A stretch of DNA of 64,000 nt from Arenicola marina (taxonomy: Eukaryota; Annelida; Polychaeta; Arenicolidae), in the NCBI GenBank assembly GCA_964019135.1, contig OZ025256.1:35188035-35252034 (forward strand). Reading direction: 5' to 3'. A program made the translations under genes and the position numbers. Below the pieces are notes generated by a model, which did no database searches, was not told the origin of the DNA, and saw nothing but the letters and a program-made list of their open reading frames with translations. Of the stretch, positions 36,501 through 46,932 are shown piece after piece; within the stretch, counting starts at the first letter, position 1, and every line of letters starts with the position of its first letter.

Positions 36501-38020
36501 TGTGGCCACGTGTCAGGAAGAGGCCCTGCAGGTCCACAGGACTGTGACCACGTGTCAGAGCGAGGCCCTGCAGGTGTACAGGACTGTGGGCACGTGTCAG
36601 GAAGAGGCCCTGCAGGTCCACAGGACTGTGACCACGTGTCAGAGCGAGGCCCTGCAGGTCTACAGGACTGTGACCACGTGTAAGGGAGAGGCCCTGCAGG
36701 TCTACAGGACTGTGACCACGTGTAAGGGAGAGGCCTTGCAGGTCAACAGGACTGTGACCACGTGTCGGGGCGAGGCCCTGCAGGTCCACATGACAGTGAC
36801 CACGTGTCAGAGCGAGGCCCTGCAGGTCCACAGGACTGTGACCACGCGTCAGGATGAGGCCCTGCAGGTCGACAGGACTGTGGCCACGTGTCAGGAAGAG
36901 GCCCTGCAGGTCCACAGGACTGTGACCACGTGTCAGAGCGAGGCCCTGCAGGTCCACAGGACTGTGACCACATATCAGAGCAAGGCCCTGCAGGTCCACA
37001 GGACTGTGACCACGTGTCAGGGCGAGGCCCTGCAGGTCCACAGGACTGTGACCACGTGTCAGAGCGAGTTCCTGCAGGTCCACAGGACTGTGGACACGTG
37101 TCAGGGAGGGGCCTTGGAGGTCGACAGGGCTGTAGCCACATGCCAGGGAGGAACCTTGGATGTCGACAGGACTGTGGCCACATGTCAGGGCGAGGCCCTG
37201 CAGGTCCACAGGACTGTGGCCACGTGTCAGGGCGAGGCCCTGCAGGTCCACAGGACTGTGGCCACGTGTCAGGGCGAGGCCCTGCAGGTCCACAGGACTG
37301 TGGACACGTGTCAGGGAGGGGTCCTGCAGGTCCACAGGATTGTGGCCACGTGTCAGAGCGAGGCCCTGCAGGTCCACAAGACTGTGGCCACGTGTCAGGG
37401 CGAGGCCCTGCAGGTCCACAAGACTGTGGACACGTGTCAGGGAGGGGCCCTGCAGGTCCACAGGACTGTGACCACCTGTCAGGGCGGGGTCCTGCAGGTC
37501 CACAGGATTGTGGCCACGTGTCAGGGCGAGGCCCTGCAGGTCCACAGGACTGTGACCACGTGTCAGAGCGAGGCCCAGCAGGTCCACAGGACTGTGGCCA
37601 CATGCCAGGGAGGGGCATTGGAGGTCGACAGGACTGTGACCACCTGTCAGGGCGGGGTCCTGCAGGTCCACAGGATTGTGGCCACGTGTCAGGGCGAGGC
37701 CCTGCAGGTCCACAGGACTGTGACCACGTGTCAGAGCGAGGCCCAGCAGGTCCACAGGACTGTGGCCACATGCCAGGGAGGGGCAATGGAGGTCGACAGG
37801 ACTGTGGCCACGTGTCAGGGCGAGGCCCTGCAGGTCGACAGGACTGTGGCCACATGTCAGGGCGAGGCCCTGCAGGTCCACAGGACTGTGGCCACGTGTC
37901 AGGGAGGGGGCCTGCAGGTCCACAGGACTGTGACCACGTGTCAGGGAGGGGGCCTGCAGGTCCACAGGACTGTGACCACGTGTCAGGGCGAGGCCCTGCA
38001 GGTCCACTGTGACCACGTGT
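33524..38020. repeat. 42-bp minisatellite carrying E-box and CCTGCAGG
   Basis: About 107 units of 42 bp built from GACCACGTGTCAGAGCGAGG and CCCTGCAGGTCCACAGGACT plus GT. Most units contain CACGTG (an E-box) and CCTGCAGG, both palindromic. Variants (GGGCGAGG, GGAAGAGG, GTAAGGGAGAGG, GGTCTACAGG) are arranged in repeated blocks; for example CAGGATTGTG recurs at 34521 and 34815, 294 = 7x42. Units at 37100-37170 and 37590-37800 are more diverged (CATGCCAGGGAGG). Because 42 is divisible by three, frames of 1,447 (plus) and 1,483 (minus) codons are open. Changes between units are mostly non-synonymous in all frames, so I do not call a protein. Confidence 0.95.
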
Positions 38021-38175
38021 CACACTCATGAGTGAGTAATAGGGAAATAAAGCGTTGGCTTTAAAAAATGAATGGGGCGGGAGGGCGTTGGGGAATGTGA
38101 CATCTGAAATGTGAAAGTCTCGTTTTCTAAATCCGGTTCAAGCAACTCTCCCAGCAAAGCAATATTAGGGTTTTA

Positions 38176-38510
38176 ACGCTTCTACTTTACAATAGATTAT
38201 CCGTATATGTCTTGTCTTTCATAATATGATATATCCTGCACCATTAAACACATATGTGACACCTTTAGTAGAAATAGCATGGCCAACGACACGAGAAATA
38301 TATGAAATCGATAACTGTCGAATCTATTTATATTTATATTATTGAGCTTTCAGATCTAGTTCCCCCCCCCCACCCCCCACCCCTGGAGCTTAGCATTGAC
38401 TTATGCATATATTGTTTGTCTCGAAGTCTCGCGACCGCTCAGCTCAGCTCGACTCGACTGATTACACCATGGCACTTAGCGGGGAGAAGCGAGTTAATGC
38501 ACTACGTCTT
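38176..38510 (+). repeat. Dispersed repeat, copy 1
   Basis: This shares a colinear series of blocks with 41268-41558: ATCC(G/A)TATATGTC, TAAACACATATGT, TAGAAATAGCATGGCCAAC, AGAAATATATG, then TTGAGCTTT, GATCTA, CTCAGCTC, GACTGATT and CGAGTTAAT. Divergence is moderate, and the copies differ by indels and a C-tract. The family is unknown, possibly a SINE or non-autonomous transposon. Confidence 0.75.
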
Positions 38511-38742
38511 CAAAAGACCGTTCCAGATACCCCAAGCGACATCTATCGTCAAAAATATACACTGTGTGTTACGGGTTAGAAAGCAGATTCCCATGCGTTT
38601 ACCATGCATGCCAGGCCCTATGGAGTTAGTTCCGGTGCCCGGCTTCAACGTGTCTTTTGTCAGGGGAAAGCTTGTTATATGGCAAACGGAGAATATGGCC
38701 GCTTTCCTGCCACGCGCAGCGTTGTGACAGTCATTACGTTCG

Positions 38743-38771
38743 CCGGTTGGCATTTAATAAATGCCAACCGG
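38743..38771. other. 29-bp near-perfect palindrome
   Basis: Two 14-bp arms, CCGGTTGGCATTTA and its exact reverse complement, are separated by one A. It would form a near-perfect cruciform. It may be the core of a foldback transposon or a regulatory dyad. Confidence 0.9.
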
Positions 38772-39915
38772 TATCTACAAGTCACATCTACAAGGCAGCT
38801 ACAAGTCAGTACTCGCTTTTTGCATGTTATGCAGCCCAGAGCGAGCTAGAGTTACCCGAAACACGCGCCTGCCAGGATTCCCATGGAACGGTCTATTGAA
38901 CGTATCCCTTGACGTAACCCGATGAGCAATTACGTCATCAGAACTCGGGGTGTTTCCTGACCTACATAGATACGTTTCCCGGGATCCGTTTACGGGACAA
39001 CGTATAAATAGCCTTTCTAACGTTTTGCCCGTACGTATCACAGCCCAAGGGAATTCATATCTTTTATTTTTCAGCGAATGCTTGTCCCAGTTTTGGCAGT
39101 TATCAGGAGAGGATGCTTCACAGATGCTTATAAATTGCAGTGAATGTTAGACGGAGCAAAGCAAAATAATTTGTCGAATGTAAGTCGAACATTTTTCGGC
39201 CGTCTGTAGTGGAAGTGGCCAGCGCAGTGGCCAGTTCACGCAGTGCACAATGCCGCACAGACCAGTAAAACTCGACCACCGGCGTTGTTTGAAACATGCA
39301 TTATATTATTACATTATATATTATTGAAAGAGGGACAATGGACGTTGGTGGGATGCTTATAATTTCAGCAACTCAAGTTTCGTATGAACATTTTCCTCGC
39401 AAAGAAGCATTAGGCCTACCAGTTGCAATTTCTTTAAAAAAAAACATGATTATACATTTAATACCTGGGACTTCCGCTTTAGATGGCCGAATAGAAGCGG
39501 CATGCTCAATACTTGCATGCGGCATGCTCAATACCCCCCACCCCCCCCCCCCCCAGACACACACACCCGCCATACCCGAGCCATCCATCACCGAAATAAA
39601 TACCAAAAGCCTTTGGAAGGTGGAAACATTGCAAAAAGAACGTTACATAAATAGCGTTGATGTATTACTTTCATTTATTCAGGTGTAACCGCAGCTCACC
39701 AATACATTTAGAAATATGAGTGGCCAGGCCAGAGCCTGATTAGTAGTCAGAACCAAGTGATTGTTCAATAAAGATGTAAACTGCTTAGATGATTTCAAAT
39801 TTATTATATAAATGCTGTTTCAATAAGAAGTGTCAACCATAAATCTATTTGTTGAGGAAGTTGTTTCATGTGGAAGAACCTTTTCAGTTTGTTCATAATA
39901 AAATGAACAAAATAA

Positions 39916-39962
39916 ATGAAATAACCATTTTCGGAATTTTTTTGGGTAAATGGTTATTTCAT
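39916..39962. other. 15-bp stem hairpin
   Basis: ATGAAATAACCATTT (39916-39930) and its exact reverse complement (39948-39962) flank a 17-nt loop in AT-rich DNA. It is either a foldback structure or a transposon end. Confidence 0.85.
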
Positions 39963-40080
39963 CATCTGTCCTAATCCATCAAAGAATTAGTCCTAAAGAA
40001 ACCGCTCTGTCACAGTTTGTGCTTTTGTTTGACTAAAGGTAAGATGGCGAAAGAAGTAATATAAATATAGTCTGACCCGG

Positions 40081-40140
40081 TTAATCCGACACATTCGGTT
40101 GCACCCTAATTTGTGGTGGATAACGAATATGTCGGATTAA
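40081..40140. other. 17-bp inverted repeat, pogo/Tigger-like end
   Basis: TTAATCCGACACATTCG (40081-40097) is matched at 16 of 17 positions by the reverse complement of 40124-40140. The sequence just outside, TCTGACCCGGTTAATCCGAC, resembles terminal sequences of pogo/Tigger-type DNA transposons. A second terminus was not found, so this is at most one end of an element. Confidence 0.5.
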
Positions 40141-40703
40141 CGAATTCACAAATCCCATGTGTTGGTGTGACTTGCATGACCCTTCGGCAATAGCCGATTG
40201 TTCATGCGGCAACGGTAACTTTCTGTGACACTGGACACGTCAGGGTAAACTTCAATTTTTTAAGAAAGTATCGGCTGTACATGGCACGACAGACACACAA
40301 TCCCCCCGGCGGACCTAATGCCCGGCCCCAAAACATCACCAGGACAACAGCTCCGGCGAACAAAACCCCGGCCTAGATGTAAACATATGATACCTATAGT
40401 TTTGTATATTGGTGTACTATAATTGTTGACATTAGATGACATTATACCGCAAGTTAAATGCACATCAGTATATACTTTAGGTTTAATCTCGATATTGACA
40501 TTGTAATGAAATTCCCGGCATTTACTTTTTAAATGTAATGTACAATTTTAGCATCTAAACGCATTGGAAGAAATATGTTTTTCTTTATTAAATATATATC
40601 GTACGTGATATAATACAGTGCAACAGTCCCTGTTGATAGCCATACTTAGGGTTACGCATCCCAGTGCACGCCATGTTGTTATTTCTAACTTGTGTGTTAT
40701 CAG

Positions 40704-40728
40704 CAGTGGTGGCGACTTTGATCCTAAA
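40704..40728 (+). repeat. Lone copy of the MITE terminal sequence
   Basis: CAGTGGTGGCGACTTTGATC plus CTAAA matches the left terminal repeat of the element at 40833 with three differences. CAGTGGTGG is reminiscent of hAT-type ends. It may be an older terminus of the same family, so two elements may be nested or overlapping here. Confidence 0.6.
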
Positions 40729-40832
40729 ATGTGTTAACACTTTTATTCGATGGCACATTAATTAAGGAGATACATCAAAGCATCAGATAACGGTCTTTGC
40801 TAAAGGTGTGAAGCGGTTTCGTGCGCTATAAA

Positions 40833-41054
40833 CATTGGTGGGGACTTTGATCCTAAAATGTGCAATGGAATGAACTCCCAGATAGTTGGTTTATCTTAAG
40901 CTACAGCCAAGCCAGAAGCGCTGCATATCACACAGCAAAAATATTTCAATTATACGTACAAACAAAATATCAGATATTGCTGACCCAATATTGCCTAAGA
41001 TTCTTTCATTTACCGTACATCTGGGAAGATTTAGGATCAAAGTCCCCACCAATG
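40833..41054. mobile_element. 222-bp MITE-like element with perfect 25-bp inverted ends
   Basis: The left end (40833-40857) begins CATTGGTGGGGACTTTGATC, and the right end (41030-41054) is its exact reverse complement over all 25 bp. The interior has no coding capacity. A clean target-site duplication is not visible: left flank GCTATAAA, right flank CTAGGAAA. The lone related end at 40704 begins CAGTGGTGG, which suggests a hAT-like family, but this is inference. Confidence 0.75.
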
Positions 41055-41267
41055 CTAGGAAACTATAAGTATCACTTCAACACCCTTATTATGCCTGCAT
41101 GGTTACCAGCAGAGCTTTATCCGTTCGAGACCGGGTATTATGTCTGCGGGGGCTTTTGTCCTACACCCACATTGCACAAGGGTATTGGCAGAATAGTAAA
41201 TCTGTTAGCAAATCTGAGATATGCTTCAGGTGTTTAGCCTACAAGCTTGCATTACACTTGACGAACT

Positions 41268-41558
41268 CTAACGCAGTACTGACTACTAGATCATCCATAT
41301 ATGTCATGTATTTTGTAATAGGATTTAACCTGCACTACTAAACACATATGTACCACCTTCATTGGAAATGGCATGACCAACGTCAGACGGTTCCCCGTTC
41401 ATGGGCGGCACAAGAAATATATGCAATCAATAACTAGAGTTTCCATGTATGTTGAGCTTTATGATCTAATCCACCACCCCGAAACGAGTTACCCCTACTC
41501 CCCTCAGCTCACCTGGACTGATTGCACCGCATTGAAGCGAGTCAATATTAACACTAGG
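41268..41558 (+). repeat. Dispersed repeat, copy 2
   Basis: The diverged partner of 38176-38510 in the same orientation. It shares TAAACACATATGT, GGAAATGGCATGACCAACG, AGAAATATATGCAATC, GTTGAGCTTTATGATCTA and ACTGATTGCACC. It ends where the 52-bp minisatellite begins. Confidence 0.75.
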
Positions 41559-42015
41559 GCGCTTCACCCTCTACAGAAACAGTCCCTCTCTCCTCGCAAA
41601 GATCCACCCGGCGCCCCACCCTCTACAGGATCAGTCCCTCTCTCCTCTTAAAGATCCACCCGGCGACCCACCCTCTAAAGGATCAGTCCCTCTCTCCTCT
41701 TAAAGATCCACCCGGCGCCCCACCCTCTAAAGGATCAGTCCCTCTCTCCTCTTAAAGATCCACCCGGCGACCCACCCTCTAAAGGATCAGTCCCTCTCTC
41801 CTCTTAAAGATCCACCCGGCGCCCCACCCTCTAAAGGATCAGTCCCTCTCTCCTCTTAAAGATCCACCCGGCGCCCCACCCTCTAAGGGATCAGTCCCTC
41901 TCTCCTCTTGAAGATCCACCCGGCGCCCCACCCTCTAAAGGATCAGTCCCTCTTTCATCTTAAAGATCCCCCCGGCGACCCACCCTCTAAAGGATCAGTC
42001 CCTCTCTCATCTTAC
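41559..42015. repeat. 52-bp minisatellite
   Basis: About 8.8 units of 52 bp with core AAAGGATCAGTCCCTCTCTC and CTCTTAAAGATCCACCCGGC. GGCGCC and GGCGAC variants alternate in the first units. The spacing of CGGCG at 41609 and 41661 sets the period. Confidence 0.95.
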
Positions 42016-42419
42016 AGGATACGTCCTGCCTCACACTAATCCGGAAGGTCCCTGTTTTATGGTGAGCTCGGCGTCACCTGTCTGCTTCCGGCCACAGTGA
42101 CATCGCTTCCCACCGACGACAAAGGGGAAGGATTTGTCTGACCTATAGCCACTCAGGGTATCAGCTTTTGCACAACACAAGATTGCCTGCTGAAATATTC
42201 ATAGCTGATCATTAAATGCCCTGGAACGTTGGATAGTCCTACGTTGTATTTTACTAGAAAAGCAAACGAGACATATTCAGGTAGGAGAATATCAAACAAC
42301 ACATGAAGCATGCAAGGGACACTGAACTTGAGTCATCATTTTAATGCCCAAAACCAGGAATATCCATAAATTGGTAACCAAATATCATACCATCTATCAT
42401 ATGTAGGGCGGGTAACCAT
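42016..42419. other. Unique spacer, no gene recognised
   Basis: Unique DNA between the 52-bp and 45-bp arrays. No frame of note, RNA gene or repeat is recognised. Confidence 0.6.
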
Positions 42420-44015
42420 ATGTAAAATGGGCTCTGTCCTACAATGTTTAAAGGTGGGTAACCCATGTGTAATGCGCACTGTCCTACAATGTTTCAAGGT
42501 GAGTAACCCATGTGTAATGCGCTCTGTCCTGCAATTATTAAAGGTGAGTAACCCATGTGTAATGCGCTCTGTCCTACAATGTTTAAAGGTGGGTAACCCA
42601 TGTGTAATGCGCTCCGTCCTACAATGTTTAAAGGTGGGTAACCCATGTGTAATGCGCTCTGTCCTACAATTTTGAAAGGTGGGTAACCCATGTGTAATGC
42701 GCTCCGTCCTACAATGTTTAAAGGTGGGTAACCCATGTGCAATGCGCTCCGTCCTACAATGTTTAAAGGTGGGTAACCCATGTCTAATGCGCTCTGTCCT
42801 ACAATTATTAAAGGTGGGTAACGCATGTGTAATGCGCTCTGTCCTACAATGTTTAAAGGTGGGTAACCCATATGTAATGCGCTCCGTCCTACAATGTTTA
42901 AAGGTGGGTTCACCATGTGTAATGCGCTCTGTCCTACGATGTTTAAAGGTGGGTAACCCATGTGTAATGCGCTCTGTCCTACAATATTTAAAGGTGGGTA
43001 ACCCATGTGTAATGCGCTCCGTCCTACAATGTTTAAAGGTTGATAACCCATGTGTAATGCGCTCTGTCCTGCAATTATTAAAGGTGAGTAACCCATGTGT
43101 AATGCGCTCTGTCCTACAATGTTTAAAGGTGGGTAACCCATGTGTAATGCGCTCCGTCCTACAATGTTTAAAGGTGGGTAACCCATGTGTAATGCGCTCT
43201 GTCCTACAATTTTGAAAGGTGGGTAACCCATGTGTAATGCGCTCCGTCCTACAATGTTTAAAGGTGGGTAACCCATGTGCAATGCGCTCCGTCCTACAAT
43301 GTTTAAAGGTGGGTAACCCACGTCTAATGCGCTCTGTCCTACAATTATTAAAGGTGGGTAACGCATGTGTAATGCGCTCTGTCCTACAATGTTTAAAGGT
43401 GGGTAACCCATATGTAATGCGCTCCGTCCTACAATGTTTAAAGGTGGGTTCACCATGTGTAATGCGCTCTGTCCTACGATGTTTAAAGGTGGGTAACCCA
43501 TGTGTAATGCGCTCTGTCCTACAATGTTTAAAGGTGGGTAACCCATGTGTAATGCGCTCCGTCCTACAATGTTTAAAGGTTGATAACCCATGTGTAATGC
43601 GCTCTGTCCTACAATGTTTAAAGGTGGATAACCCATGTGTAATGCGCTCTGTCCTATAATGTTTAAAGGTGGGTAACCCATGTGTAATGCGCTCTGTCCT
43701 ACAATGTTTAAAGGTGGGTAACCCATGTGTAATGCGCTCTGTCCTACAATGTTTAAAGGTGGGTAACCCATGTGTAATGCGCTCTGTCCTACAATGTTTA
43801 AAGGTGGGTAACCCATGTGTAATGCGCTCTGTCCTACAATGTTTAAAGGTGGGTAACCCATGTGTAATGCGCTCAGTCCTACAATGTTTAAAGGTGGGTA
43901 ACGCATGTGTAATGCGCTCTGTCCTACAATCTTTAAAGGTGGATAACCCATGTGTAATGCGCTCTGTCCTACAATGTTTAAAGGTGGGTAACCCATGTGT
44001 CATGCGCTCTGTCCT
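42420..44015. repeat. 45-bp minisatellite (GGTGGGTAACCCATGTGTAA core)
   Basis: About 35 units of 45 bp, core GGTGGGTAACCCATGTGTAA followed by TGCGCTCTGTCCTACAATGT and TTAAA. A 540-bp block (12 units) is duplicated: the rare variant TTTGAAAGGT lies at 42671 and 43211, and neighbouring variants follow in the same order. A multiple-of-three unit gives minus-strand frames of 567 (CRTERITHGLPTFKH) and 500 codons. No domain or start context supports a gene. Confidence 0.95.
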
Positions 44016-45671
44016 ATAATGTTGATTTAAATTGTTCATGGAAACCGGAATTATCCATCCAGCTAGTCTCTACTCTGAACCCGGGGGGGGGGATGCAATG
44101 TTATACAATCTGGTGGGGGGCGGGGGGTCGGCGGGTGCCATGATGCATGCGAGAGCGGACATTTATGATGAAAGAGATACCCCTATAGAGCAGATGTTTG
44201 ACCAAGGGGTGACCCGGGGGTGAGGGAGTTCTTACAATTTGCGTTCATAGAGCTGGTTGCCGTGAAAAAATACCCCTTCCGAGCGGATTTTGGCGGTAAA
44301 AAAGGGGGGAGGGCTTTACCACGGTGGGGGGGGGGGTCTCTAGAGTTTTTCGTTTAAAGACGTCAGATGGCGACATCGCATGCCAGGCGTATACGAATTC
44401 ATTTTGAGCCAGCAACGCGCGTGAAGCAGCGATGTTCAGCGGCATGGCTAATGTTTATTTACCATGCAGCAGAAATATTCGAATATGGTCTTCTTCTTTT
44501 TTCGTGATCAGGTGGTAAGAGAAAAACATGAATCATTTCCCTCATACAGGGACACAACGGTCCTTATCTGCTACGTGTGGTGTTTGTAAGGAAATATCAA
44601 GTCATGGTTAACATGCTTGGTGAAGGAAATCTCTCGCCGAGAAAGTTGCCAAGATGGATGCAAGACCATTCACCGACCAATATCGCGCACTCACACCTAA
44701 TACCTAGATCTGTCAGCGCAGACAAAAGTGTCTATAAACAGCAGCAGCAACAGATAAGTTGCTTGAAAACTTAGAATAAGTCGCTACACAAGCCGCACCC
44801 ACATTACATTACATTACGAGGTTTTGTATTTGGAGTTGGCTGGCGGGCTGGCCGGTGTGCGTGGGGTCGCTGTTGATATGACCCAACACAGCTTGCTTGT
44901 AATGGTCATATGTAGCCATGAAGGTCAGCCACAGCAGCATGTCAACAACTGTAGAGCGCCACAATGAAAGGGATAAATACAAAAACCGTGTCTGCAAAAC
45001 TTTTTTGAAGATTCAGTCATTCGATTCTCCGTTATTAGCAAAACTCAAGACAGGTACATTTGGTTATTAATTCGCCGTCATAAACAAAACCAGCGAAAAA
45101 GAAAGGAGAGAAGCCGCCTTGTCATGTTGTTTATTTCCGCCGGATCCAGCTGTGAACAGCAGCGTGCCTCGCCGACACCAGCACCGTCGCCGCACCAGGC
45201 TGTGAAATGAGGAACACGCACGTGGCAACACGTCACTTCAGCTCACCTGGCACGGGGACAGCTTTAAGGAAAATGCTCATGTAACAGTAACAGTATATTC
45301 CTGAACAAAAATGCAAGGCGGTTACATTTATGCTTCTCATTAAACTACTGTTATGACGTCATTATATTGCCTTTGCGTAGTAGATGAGGGTCCCAGATAT
45401 ATTGAATGGGTTGCAGGTCCTTGTTGGCCTGGTCCTTAAGGCCAGGATTTAGCTGTTATGATGTTTCACTCCGGGCGATACGAGGAGACCATGTTTTTAT
45501 TTTCATATTGCTGATGATATAATATAATTTACAGAACCAGTTCTTGGATGATATAGAACAAGCTTAATCAAATACTATTGCCGGATGATCGTTTGTTTCT
45601 ACGCAACATCAATTCTTATGCGATCGAACGTATTGAGCCATACATTTTGTCGGCTCAATGATAAATCTTTA
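44016..45671. other. Unique region with G-tracts, no gene recognised
   Basis: The left part holds long G runs: about 44081-44092, 44114-44140 with GGGGGG-C-GGGGGG and nearby GGG, and about 44306-44336. These are G-quadruplex candidates on the plus strand. A short (ACATT)n run lies at about 44802-44816. The only frames are about 60-66 codons with no motif. TGACGTCA occurs at 45354-45361. No gene is supported. Confidence 0.6.
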
Positions 45672-46932
45672 TGGGAGGGGCCTCACTGATATAGTGGTTG
45701 GAGGGGGCCTCACTGATATAGTGGTTGGAGGGGGCCTCACTGATATAGTGGTTAGAGGGGGCCTCACCGATATAGTGGTCGGAGGGGGCCTCACTGATAT
45801 AGTGGTCGGAGGGGGCCTCACTGATATAGTGGTCGGAGGGGGCCTCACTGATATAGTGGTCGGAGGGGGCCTCACCGATATAGTGGTCGGAGGGGGCCTC
45901 ACTGATATAGTGGTCGGAGGGGGCCTCACCGATATAGTGGTTAGAGGGGGCCTCACCGATATAGTGGTTGGAGGGGGCCTCACTGATATAGTGGTCGGAG
46001 GGGGCCTCACTGATATAGTGGTCGGAGGGGGCCTCACTGATATAGTGGTCGGAGGGGGCCTCACTGATATAGTGGTCGGAGGGGGCCTCACTGATATAGT
46101 AGTTGGAGGGGGCCTCACTGATATAGTGGTCGGAGGGGGCCTCACTGATATAGTGGTCGGAGGGGGCCTCACTGATATAGTGGTTGGAGGGGGCCTCACT
46201 GATATAGTGGTCGGAGGGGGCCTCACTGATATAGTGGTTAAAGGGGGCCTCACTGATATAGTGGTCGGAGGGGGCCTCACTGATATAGTGGTTGCAGGGG
46301 GCCTCACCGATATACTGGTTGTAGGGGGCCTCGCCGATATAGTGGTTGGAGGGGGCCTCACTGATATAGTGGTTGGAGGGGGCCTCACCGATATACTGGT
46401 TGTAGGGGGCCTCGCCGATATAGTGGTTGGAGGGGGCCTCACTGATACAGTGGTTGGAGGGGGCTTCACTTTGGAGGGGGCCTCACTGATACAGTGGTTG
46501 AAGGGGGCCTCACTGATACAGTGGATAGAGGGGGCCTCACTGATACAGTGGTTGGAGAGGGTCTCACTGATACAGTGGTTGGAGGGGGCCTCACTGATAT
46601 AGTGGTGGGAGGGGGCCTCACTGATACAGTGGTTGGAGGGGGCCTCACTGATACAGTGGTTGGAGGGGGCCTCACTGATATAGTGGTTGGATAGGGCCTC
46701 ACTGATACAGTGGTTGGAGGGGGCCTCACTGATATAATGGTGGGAGGGGTCTCAGTGATACAATGGTTGGAGGGGGGGGCTCACTGATACAGTGGATGGA
46801 GGGGGCCTCACTGATATAGTGGTTGGAGGGGGCCTCACTGATACAGTGGTTGGAGGGGGCCTCACTTATACAGAGGATGGAGGGGGCCTCACTTTGAAGG
46901 GGGCCTCAATGATACAGTGGTTGGAGGGGGCC
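45672..46932. repeat. 27-bp minisatellite (GAGGGGGCCTCACTGATA)
   Basis: About 47 units of 27 bp, core GGAGGGGGCCTCACTGATAT followed by AGTGGTC or AGTGGTT. The right third switches to GATACAGTGG units and becomes irregular after 46440. An 81-bp (three-unit) block with GGTTGTAGGGGGCCTCGCC is duplicated near 46317 and 46398. Open frames (LTDIVVGGG; ISVRPPPTT) reflect the multiple-of-three unit. It abuts the 34-bp array with no unique DNA between them. Confidence 0.95.

Larger units (their letters stand above)
38021..41558. other. 3.5-kb unique, transposon-rich region
   Basis: The longest unique stretch in the window. No gene is recognised; the largest frames are about 125-141 codons without known motifs. 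It holds a diverged direct repeat pair (38176-38510 and 41268-41558), a 29-bp near-palindrome, two hairpins, a MITE-like element and C-tracts at about 38361-38380 and 39534-39554. Several AATAAA and AT-rich stretches occur. It is best read as accumulated small transposon copies. Confidence 0.6.

Noticed and set aside
33565-38016. 1,483-codon minus and 1,447-codon plus frames in the 42-bp array
   Set aside because: Both strands are open because 42 is divisible by three and the unit has no stop. Unit differences are mostly non-synonymous in every frame.
38176-41558. LTR retrotransposon with the two dispersed copies as LTRs
   Set aside because: The copies are too diverged and indel-rich for paired LTRs, and no gag/pol coding lies between them.
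23379-45361. CRE palindromes TGACGTCA at 23379, 26585 and 45354 as a regulatory system
   Set aside because: Three 8-mers in 64 kb without associated genes or spacing pattern is weak evidence.
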